Positions 55,561-64,000 of a DNA stretch of 64,000 nucleotides are shown piece after piece. The translations under genes and the position numbers were made by a program. The notes beneath the pieces were generated by a model. That model searched no databases. It saw nothing but the letters and a program-made list of their open reading frames with translations, and had not been told where the DNA came from. Every line of letters begins with the position of its first letter. Within the stretch, counting starts at the first letter, position 1. The DNA is from Cryphonectria parasitica EP155 (Eukaryota > Ascomycota > Sordariomycetes > Diaporthales > Cryphonectriaceae). The DNA lies in NCBI RefSeq assembly GCF_011745365.1, contig NW_024468918.1, positions 1 to 64,000 on the forward strand, read 5' to 3'.

Positions 55561-57463
55561 GATGGTTGATGTGGACGACGCATCAATGTAGGCCCCCTGG
55601 ATATATGTTTCGACGAGAAGACACAGAGAGAACGAGAATGAGAATGAGGCTTGCACAAGTTGTCTACTACTCCTCGAACAACAGATGGTCTCTCCTTATC
55701 AAGGGAGGAGAGATTGAACCTTAAAAGGGCATACTTGGATGCGCTCCAGTCCGTTTCGTCCAGCCACCCGCAGCAGCGCTCTTCTGTGCCGCCCCCTGTC
55801 TGGACTGGTTGACTGGCCATGCCATGGGCTGCTAACTGACACCTGCATGTGGTCTATGATCTAGATGCGTAGTAGAAATATTTGTGTTTGTGGCAACGGT
55901 AGAAAAAGAAAAGAAAAAAGATTGATGGTAGCAGAATGAGAGGGATGAAAAGAAGAAGGGGGAAAAAGAGGTTGCATTGACCAGGACCTCTATTGAATCA
56001 AGTACTATGGTAGTTAATTAATACTATGCCCATACTAAGTGTGATTAAGAAGCAGTAAAAAAATATCATGATACTTTGCTTCCAGTATTCTCCTTAGCAA
56101 ATTCAAGGCAAAGAGCACCAGGAGTGATCATCCCCGTCGTGACTTGTCATCCTCAGGGCACAGACAGGAAACAGATAATGGAGACTCATACACTCATAGG
56201 GATGCAGCAAGGGGGGCGGGGCCTTTTGAGATAAACCCGGTCATTACATGCACCAGGCATTCATTCAATCGATCTATTTTGTCATCCCTGAAGCCAATTC
56301 CCAGACCACCTGCTCCGATCCACTCTTGAAGTTTATTTTAACGTACAACCGGCCGGACCCTTGGGCCCACTGCTCTTTTGCCCTGCTTGCTCTACGTCAA
56401 AAGATGGAAGGATAGGTAGACAGATAGAATCCCACCTGCAGATAAACATTTCCTTTCCCTCCCACCCTCTCTCTCTCTTTACGCCACTCTCATCACAATC
56501 AAATGCCTTGTGAAAATGTTGACGCCAAGGCAAATGGGGGAGGGTGGAGTGGGGGTGTGTCTTCGCTTGGGGCTGATTCAGCTCAATGCAGCAGTCCACA
56601 GTCGGCCTCTTACAACGCACCAAAAGGATAAGCCGTAAGCCCTTGGCTGTTTTGTAGCACTTTATTTTGGTATTCTCCGTTCGCCTGTTTGGTCCTGGCT
56701 GGTCTGTCAGCATTCGGGGCTCTTTCGAGGGTCACCCATTTGTAGTAAGTCTCAAGCTACCGGGAATACGAAGGCCCAATCCAGCGGTCCGTGACAGGTA
56801 AAAGCAATGGTATGTAATCTTTTGGGAATGAGGGACAGTAAATACCGGACCATCGCCCTTCCAAACTTGTACACACCCTCTTCCGTTGCCCTCTCCCTCT
56901 CTCTGCCCTTGTCCTGCTTTTGTCTCCCTGATTTGAGGCCGAGAGTTGTCTTTTTCGCTACTTTTACCCGGAGATCCGAACCTCCCTTGCCATTCCTTAG
57001 AACTTGTCTCAGTCCTTTTTCAACCCAGCACATCTTGTACTTGGATCGGAAAAACAAGCAGGGCAAGGTACTACGCAGCCATACTCAGGAGGAAAGACTG
57101 TCTCGGAGATACAGCGCCCAATCTAGTTCTTTGGGCTGTAATACTTGTTCTAAAGGTGTTCTCTCCTCCTCCTGCCCGGAACAGGTGACCTTCTCACTTG
57201 GCGTCGCGCCTCGCATTCCAATCACTCATTCTTCTCTTCGTCTTTCCCAATCACAAGATCATTTCATCATTGTTGTGATTGATTCTCGAACGACAAAGTA
57301 AAATCGATATCCCCAAGAAGTTATGCTGTCCACAGACCGCTAGAAGGAGAACATTACTTCCAAAGGAAATAAACCAAAAAAAAAAAAAAAAAAAGAAGAT
57401 CCTCACGTTGTCACTTCACTTTATTCAATCATAGTACATCCATACCCACAACAACCCCTTGAC
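55561..57463. promoter_or_regulatory. Divergent intergenic region, GT17 gene and transporter gene
   Basis: About 1.9 kb between two divergent starts, so it holds both promoters. An uninterrupted run of 19 A lies at 57376-57394, close upstream of the transporter. Short frames here look accidental. Confidence 0.5.
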
Positions 57464-58967
57464 ATGCCTACCGGGGCAATTCCCAGCTCCAAGATGTCGG
57501 TGCTGCCCATCACAGAGAAGCTGCTGCCACAGAGGCAGAGCAGCAGTAGCAGCAGCATCACCAGCAACAGCGTGGCCACCGCACATCCGGCCTATTACAT
57601 CGCGTGCTGGATCTTCTTTTCCAACCTGACCATCCTCTTCAACAAGTGGCTAATAGATACTGCTGGTTTCCGTGAGTATAAATTTCATTTTCCCCCGGTC
57701 CCCTCTTCCCTGTCCGTGTCCCTCATCTGAGATGGCTTTCCCTTGTTTTTACTGACCTTTTTTTTTTTCTTCTTTCTCAAACTGCAGCATATCGTGCGTG
57801 TAATCCAACTGTGTCGCCCCTCCCTATCTTCTTTCTTTGAACTGACGCAAATGCACCTACTTGCAGCTATATTCCTGACGGCCTGGCACATGATATTCGC
57901 CGCAGCCGCCACACAAGTCCTGGCCCGGACGACTAGGCTCCTCAACGGCCGAAAGAGCGTGCAGATGACGAGCCAAAAGTACATGCGTGCCGTCGTGCCC
58001 ATTGGTATCGTCTACAGCGGGAGTCTCGTCTGCAGTAACCTTCCCTACCTGTATTTGAGCGTGCCCTTTATACAGATGCTCAAGGTCAGTATTTTCTTTT
58101 ATCTTATTAACATCCTGTCTCTTGTAAACAACACTGACGAGTCGTGTCCTCTTTCTTTTCATTCTCAAGGCCGGCGGTCCCGTCATAGTCCTCTTCGTCT
58201 CCTGGCTATGGGGCGTAGCCCACCCGACCCGCACAGCCCTCCTCAAGATCCTCCTCATCGTCTTCGGCGTCATGGTCGCCTCGGTAGGCGAGATCCGCAT
58301 CAGCTGGCTCGGCGTGTGGTACCAGATGGCCGGGCTCGTGTTCGAGGCGCTGCGTCTGGTCATGATCCAGGTCCTGCTGGCGGGCGACGGGGAGGGCATG
58401 GACCCGCTCGTCAGCCTGTACTACTTTGCGCCCGTGTGCGGCGCCATGAACCTGGTGACTGTGTACCTGACCGAGATGCAGTCGTTTGACGTGGCGGATT
58501 TTGTGCGGGTGGGGCCTACTATCTTGTTGTTTAATGCTATGGTGGCATTTGGCTTGAATGTGGCCAGTGTGTTCTTGGTAAGCTGATGAAATTCTTCCCA
58601 TTCTCATCTTGTCCGAGGTGGTCAAAAGCATGCCTACGAAAACAAAGGAAAGAAGACGAAAATGAGTGAGTTGGGTTAAGGATATGTGTTCTTGCTAATC
58701 AGAGTTGTATGCACACATGTACAGATCGGCAAGACCAGCAGCCTCGTCATGACACTGTCTGGCATCTTCAAGAGCATCCTCTTGGTCGTCGTCGGGGTTT
58801 TGATATGGGGCACGCCGATCGGGTCCCTGCAGCTGTTTGGGTATCTGGTCGCCCTGTTTGGCCTCTTCCTCTATTCGGTTCCGTCGGATCGGATAGGAGA
58901 CTTTGTTGCATCCGTGAAGAGCCGGTGGTTTTCGTGGGAGTCGGGCAATCGACTAACCCTGAACTGA
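57464..58967 (+). CDS. Triose-phosphate/nucleotide-sugar transporter family protein (TPT/DUF250), 360 aa
   Basis: Five exons: 57464-57671, a 6-nt microexon 57788-57793, 57867-58084, 58170-58577 and 58725-58967. All introns are GT..AG (116, 73, 85 and 147 bp). The microexon CATATC restores FPYPIFLTAWHM, which fits the family motif after the first helix. The total of 1083 nt is in frame. Hydrophobic helices recur throughout: AYYIACWIFFSNLTILFNKWL, IFLTAWHMIFAAAATQVL, AGGPVIVLFVSWLWGV and LFGYLVALFGLFLYSV. The conserved GKTSSLVMTLSGIFKSILLV is typical of the TPT fold near its C-terminal half. It is probably a Golgi/ER antiporter of a sugar nucleotide or sugar phosphate; the substrate cannot be told from sequence. 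Confidence 0.87.
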
Positions 58968-60338
58968 AGGAGGAGGAGGAGGAGGAGGAGGAGGAGTGGA
59001 AGAGAAAGTGTTGCAAGGGATAAGACGAGCTTGATGATTCGCAGAGGGTGAAACAGCCGTTTGTGGTCTTGAAGTGCATATCTTTCCTTGCTCTTTTTTT
59101 TTTTTTTTTTTCTTGGATTGGGATGGTTCGTGTTTATTACTGTACGGCGTCCAGGCGTTGGTGGTCTCGTGCTTTTGAATAGTTACTGTTGCGACAGATG
59201 CAGCAGCCACTTGGTTCTCGTTATCGTCGTCGCTGTCATCATCGATGTCGTCGAGGATTTGACATGCCTACTTCGGCATGACACGCGGACGAGTCAATTC
59301 TACAATCAAATCTTAATAGTTGCCAGAAGGATTCCCTGCAACCAACATCACCACACTGTCCTTGGAAAAGCCTGCAGGCACTTGGAACGAACACCTCTTC
59401 TGACTGGTAGCCCAAACAGTTAGCCAGCTAGCTAGCTACTTTGCACATGACGATCTGAACCTGTTGCGCTGCTCGGCTGAGACAATGCCAGGCGAATGGT
59501 GGCTGATGACGCGAAAGCTGGTCATGTTCCATGATGGTTGATGACCCTCAATAAACGAGATGGCGCTGTTCTGGGTGTTCTGATTAGCCGACATGTTTTG
59601 ATTGCATCTTCTCACCAAATTTGTTGACGACGTTCCAGAGCCTCGTTTCTAGAGTCAGTTTATTGAGTCTCGTCTCCTTTGTCAAGATGGTTTTCATTAT
59701 GGTCTCTCATGCCATTTCTAGGTCTGGTGTAAAAAGACTAAGCACACTCAACGACAACAAAACAAGCAAGTCCCATATCAAATAAACCAAATAGAACCCA
59801 AGACAATTCCGATAAAATATTAACCCAACTTTCCCTCAACATTCAATACCCAAAAGCCATGCTGAATACCAAAAGAAGCCGATCTAAACGACGAGGGATG
59901 AAGTGCCGACTCAGGACCCAACCGGCAAGCTCAAGCCGGTCTTCCGGCCTTCGGATCGGCCGTCGAGTCCGATCACCTATCGACCAACTACCCGTAGCGG
60001 AGCGGGGCTTCTCATTATTGGCGGCCTTGGACTGACTGGTGTGGGACATACCGGCAGAGTTGGTGTTGGGGCCGAGTAGTGGATGAGAATAAGAAGAGGG
60101 AGAGGAAGATCCGTGTGTATTTATTTATCTGAAAAGAAAGAGGGAGAGTGAGAGAGGAAGAAAACGACCTCTACATTTCGTGTTCATTTTGTAGTGTTTC
60201 CTCTCTTCACGTCAATCTTACCAGTCGTCACTCAGGCTTCCCTCTATGGTAGAATTGGCCAACCCAATTTGATTATACCAAATACCACCATCTATTCATT
60301 AACGACCTATCTTTCTCTCGTCCTCTCTCTCTCTTTCT

Positions 60339-60370
<32 letters not shown>

Positions 60371-60371
60371 C
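58968..60371. other. Host intergenic stretch, with 5-oxoprolinase promoter
   Basis: Holds a GAG-repeat just after the transporter stop (58968-58995), a poly-T run (59093-59112), and a (CA)n microsatellite at 60340-60368 ending 3 bp before the next ATG. A 68-codon minus frame at 59843-60049 has nothing to support it. Confidence 0.5.
60340..60368 (+). repeat. (CA)n microsatellite in the 5' leader of the 5-oxoprolinase gene
   Basis: About 14 CA units directly upstream of the start codon, after a CT-rich leader. Confidence 0.85.
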
Positions 60372-62924
60372 ATGCCAGCAGCCACAGAAAGACCGCTACG
60401 AATCTCCATAGACCGAGGCGGCACTTTCACCGACTGCATAGCCAAGGTCCGAGGCAGACCCGACATTGTCCTCAAGGTGCTCTCGGTAGACGAGAGGAAC
60501 TACCAGGATGCGCCGACCGAGGCGATCCGGCTTGTGCTGGAGGAGTTTTACGGACAGCCGATCCCCAGAGGGACCGAGCTGGATCTCAAGGACGTGGGTG
60601 AGTTTTTGAAGTCTCTCTGGTGATTAAAGGGCACTCACTGTATTGGATTGGAGAGAAAAAGAAAAGAAAAGAAAAATTGCAAGGAAGAAAAAAAGGGAAA
60701 AAAGATAAAGAAAACTATGCATGGGAGACATGAGTATTAATTCTTTTCCCCCCCCCCCCCCCCTTGTACAGAATGGATCAGGATGGGCACAACAGTAGCC
60801 ACCAACGCCCTCCTAGAGCGCAACGGAGAAAAGACGGCCCTCCTGGTGACAAGAGGCTTCCAGGACGTGCTGGTGATAGGCAACCAGTCCCGCCCCTACA
60901 TGTTCGACCTCTCGATCCGGCGGCCCGAGGTGCTGTACTCGGACGTGTTCGAGGTGCCCGAGCGTGTCATCCCGGCGACCTGCTTCGACTCGGAGCTGCG
61001 CCGGCTGAGGATGCAGCACCCTCGCCAGGAGGCCGTGCGCGAGGTCGTGCAGGCCACCACCACGGGCGAGACGGTGCTGGTGACGGAGGAGCTCGACCAG
61101 GACGCCGTCCGCGCCCACCTCGACCGGCTGTACAGGCAGGGGTATCGGTCCGTGGCCGTGTGCCTCATGCACGCGTACATATTCCCGCGCCACGAGCTGC
61201 AGATCCGTGACTTGGCCAGGCAGGCTGGGTTCGAGCACATCTCGCTGTCGCACGAGGTCTCGTCGCGGTCCAAGATCGTGCCCCGGGGCAACTCGGCCGT
61301 GGTGGATGGCTACTTGACCCCTTCCATCGAGCGGTACCTGCGCACCTTCAAGGCCGGTTTCCCCAGCCTTGATGGCGACCGTGATCGTGATCGTTCTAGT
61401 GTCGGTGGTGGTGGTGGTGGTGCTGGCGGCGGTGGCCGTGGTGGTGCCAGGATCGAGTTTATGCAGTCCTCTGGCGGTCTGGTGCCCTCGTCTGCCGTGT
61501 CGGGCCTGCACTCGATCCTGTCTGGTCCTGCCGGCGGCGTGGTGGGCTACGCGGTGACCTGTTTCGACAGCCACACGAGGACGCCCGTCATCGGCCTCGA
61601 CATGGGCGGCACCAGCACCGACGTGAGCCGGTTCGACGGGGAGCTGGACCACGTCTTCGAGACCACGACGGCGGGGATCCCGATCCACGTGCCGCAGCTC
61701 AACGTCAACACGATTGCCGCGGGCGGTGGCAGCGTGCTGGGCTGGCGAGACGGCCTGATGACCGTGGGGCCCGAGAGCGCGAGGTCGTTCCCTGGCCCGG
61801 CCTGTTATCGCAACGGCGGCCCTCTGACGGTGACGGATGCCAACCTCGCCCTGGGCAGGCTGCTTCCAGAGTACTTCCCTTCCGTCTTTGGGCCTGGGCG
61901 CGACCAGCCCCTGGACAGGGACGTCGTGCTGGCCCGGTTCCAGCAGCTCACCGAGACCATCAACCACGACACGGGCAAGGCCCTCAGCTGGGAAGACGTG
62001 GCCGACGGGTACCTGCAGGTGGCCAACCAGGCCATGTGCGGCCCCATCCGCAGCCTGACCGAGGCCCGGGGCCACGAGGCCGCAGCACACCACCTGGCGT
62101 CGTTTGGCGGCGCCGGAGGGCAGCACGCGTGTGCCGTGGCGGAGATGCTGGGCATCCAAAAGGTGCTCGTGCACAAGTACTCGTCCATCCTGTCGGCGTA
62201 CGGGATCGGGCTGGCCGACGTGGTGCGCGAGGAGACGAGGCCGTGCAACAAGAATGTGGACGAGGCGGGCGCGGCGATCCGGGCCGAGATGGACGGGCTG
62301 GCCGAGACGGCGAGGGCCCACGAGTCGATGAGGAGCTTTGAGGACGGCGTGGTCGAGGTCAGGAGGTACCTGAGCATGCGCTACGACGGCAGCGAGACCA
62401 GCATCATGACCTCTGCGGACCGAGACATGGACGAGGCCAAGGCTGCGTTTGTGAGCACGCACCATCGACAGTTTGGCTTCACGCCTGCGGGCAGGGCCAT
62501 CTGGGTCGATACTGTGCGTGTGCGTGCTGTGGCGAGTGGGAGACGGTACTTTACCCAAAAAGACCCAGAAGAGAAGATGGTGGCTGGCGACGAGGAGTTG
62601 TTGTCCACTGGTGCTGGTGCTGCTGCTGGTGCTGCTGCTCCTGGTGCAGTTCCTGCAGAGCCAACCCCAGAACAAACACGTCCTGTACGCTTCGCATCTC
62701 TCGGCTGGGTGGTCGACACGCCCGTCTACACCCTCCATGCCCTCCAGAAATCCCCTGCCTCCAAGGTCCGCGGTCCTGCCCTCATCGTCGACAAGACCCA
62801 GACCATCGTCGTGGGGCCCAACTCATCCGCCAGCTTTGCACCAGAAAGAGACCTTCTCATCATTGACGTCCAGCCAGAGGTGTTGGTCCCAAAACAACAA
62901 CCTCATGCTCCTCCTGCTCCGCCA

Positions 62925-62955
<31 letters not shown>

Positions 62956-63770
62956 CTTCTTTTTCCTCCTCCTCTTCCTCCTCTTCTTCTTCTTCCTTTT
63001 CACAAGAAATCGAACCAGTCAAGCTCTCCGTCTTCCGCCACCGCTTCTTCGGCATCGCAGAACAAATGGGCCGCGTCCTCCAGATGGTCAGCGTGAGCGC
63101 CAACATCAAGGAGAGGCTCGACTTCAGCTGCGCCATCTTCACCGCCGACGGCCACCTCGTCGCCAACGCCCCCCACGTGCCCGCCATGATCGGCAGCATG
63201 GCCTTTGCCGTCAAGTCGCAGATCGCAGAGTGGAAGGGCAGGCTCCGCGACGGCGACGTGCTGCTGTCCAACTCGCCCGCCTACGGAGGCGTGCACCTCC
63301 CAGACCTGACCGTCATCACGCCCGTGTTTGCCTCCTCCGACATCATCTTCTGGACGGCCTCGCGCGGCCACCACGCCGACGTGGGCGGGATCCTGCCTGG
63401 GTCCATGCCGCCCACCTCCAAGCACCTGTCCGAGGAGGGCGCCGTGTTCGACTCGTTCCTCCTGGTGCGCGACGGCCGTTTTCACGAGGACGAGCTCCAG
63501 CGCATCCTCTGTGTCGAGCCCGCCCGGTATCCAGGCTGCTCCGGCTCGCGCTGCTTCCAGGACAACGTGACCGACATCAAGGCCCAGGCCGCTGCCAACC
63601 ACTGCGGCATCCGTCTCGTGCGCAAGCTCATTGACGAGTACACCATGCCCGTCGTGCAGCTGTACATGGGAGCCATCCAGGATGCCGCCGAGCTGGCCAT
63701 TCGGAACCTCTTTAGGTCTCTTGCTTCTTCTTCCTCTTCTTCTTCTTCCTCTTCTTCTTCTTCCTCTTCT

Positions 63771-63802
<32 letters not shown>

Positions 63803-63825
63803 TTCTTCTTCTTCTTCTTCTTCTT

Positions 63826-63856
<31 letters not shown>

Positions 63857-64000
63857 AGGCGCCAGATCGCATGCCCGTCTCGAGGCCACAGACTTCATGG
63901 ACGACGGCACCCCCATCACACTCACCGTCCTCATCGACCCCGACACAGGCTCGGCCACCTTTGACTTTACAGGAACGGGGCCCCAGGTCCTGGGCAACTG
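60372..64000 (+). CDS. 5-oxoprolinase (ATP-hydrolysing), hydantoinase A/B type, partial at window end
   Basis: Exon 1 is 60372-60597 and exon 2 runs from 60772 off the window. The 174-bp intron (GTGAGT..TACAG) holds a 16-base C run (60748-60763). The visible part is about 1150 residues; the family is usually near 1290. The N-terminal ATP-binding motif is [14 protein letters not shown], followed by [12 protein letters not shown], then [16 protein letters not shown] and IAAGGGS of hydantoinase A. Hydantoinase B starts near 63010 ([20 protein letters not shown], then [17 protein letters not shown]). It cleaves 5-oxoproline to glutamate in the gamma-glutamyl/glutathione cycle, in the cytosol. Unusual Ser runs lie between the domains (62927-63000) and an in-frame Ser/Thr run lies inside hydantoinase B (63716-63857). 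Reading resumes at [15 protein letters not shown]. Confidence 0.92.
63716..63857 (+). repeat. (TTC/TCT)n and (ACT)n trinucleotide tract inside the 5-oxoprolinase gene
   Basis: About 47 codons of Ser then Thr in frame. Codon phase is identical on both sides (63660 and 63858 are codon starts), and removing it as an intron (143 nt) would break the frame. Confidence 0.75.

Noticed and set aside
59843..60049. 68-codon minus-strand ORF upstream of 5-oxoprolinase
   Set aside because: Short, Arg-rich, no recognisable family, and in the likely promoter of the neighbouring gene.
60748..60763. Sixteen-base C run next to the 3' splice site of the 5-oxoprolinase intron as a regulatory element
   Set aside because: Homopolymer length is error-prone, and nothing else points to a function.
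60813..62738. 641-codon minus-strand ORF
   Set aside because: Shadow of the GC-rich 5-oxoprolinase gene, whose plus-strand reading has clear domains throughout.
63716..63858. Possible intron (GTCTCT..TACAG) over the Ser/Thr tract
   Set aside because: It would be 143 nt long and break the frame of the conserved downstream segment; the unspliced reading keeps it.
63000..63872. 290-codon minus-strand ORF with poly-Arg
   Set aside because: Antisense shadow of the trinucleotide tract and hydantoinase B.

Overview
The window comes from a filamentous ascomycete (Pezizomycotina-type) genome. Host genes at the right end have short GT..AG fungal introns. Older repeats carry dense C-to-T and G-to-A transitions that look like repeat-induced point mutation (RIP). 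I cannot name the species.

Layout. Bases 1-1018 and 52810-64000 are host DNA. Everything between is one nested retrotransposon island, and target-site duplications (TSDs) allow it to be unpacked exactly. A Copia element (1019-52809, TSD TTTCT, about 5.4 kb of its own sequence) was hit in its integrase by a full-length inverted Gypsy-1 element, copy A (3363-49768, TSD CTAT, about 12.3 kb of its own). Copy A was hit by a chromodomain Gypsy-2 element (11260-39273, TSD TAATA, about 7.5 kb of its own) and by two minisatellite-filled LTR elements (6501-9675 and 43789-46683). Gypsy-2 was hit by an intact Gypsy-1 copy B (13176-25481), a third minisatellite LTR element (27671-30217) and an old, internally deleted Gypsy-1 copy C (31512-37150). 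Copia, copies A and C and most of Gypsy-2 are RIP-degraded. Copy B is not, and its two 319-bp LTRs look identical.

The notable system is Gypsy-1, seen intact in copy B. Gag-protease ends on an A-AAA-AAC slippery heptamer at its stop codon, followed by a drawable H-type pseudoknot, and RT-RNaseH-integrase lies in the -1 frame. Downstream of pol the element carries two extra genes transcribed divergently: a three-exon gene on the antisense strand encoding a 367-aa Cys-rich protein, and a sense 554-aa ORF of unknown function. Gypsy-2 independently carries an antisense two-exon gene after pol. Introns in antisense genes are not removed from the genomic RNA, so such genes can persist in a retroelement.

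The minisatellite LTR elements have 213-bp LTRs, 5-bp TSDs and a candidate polypurine tract. They have no coding capacity. Their interior is four families of tandem repeats around a roughly 360-bp core that folds into a row of hairpins.

Host genes on the right are a GT17-type glycosyltransferase (minus strand, 2 exons), a triose-phosphate/nucleotide-sugar transporter family protein (plus strand, 5 exons including a 6-nt microexon) and a 5-oxoprolinase that runs off the window (plus strand). They show no obvious functional link to the island.
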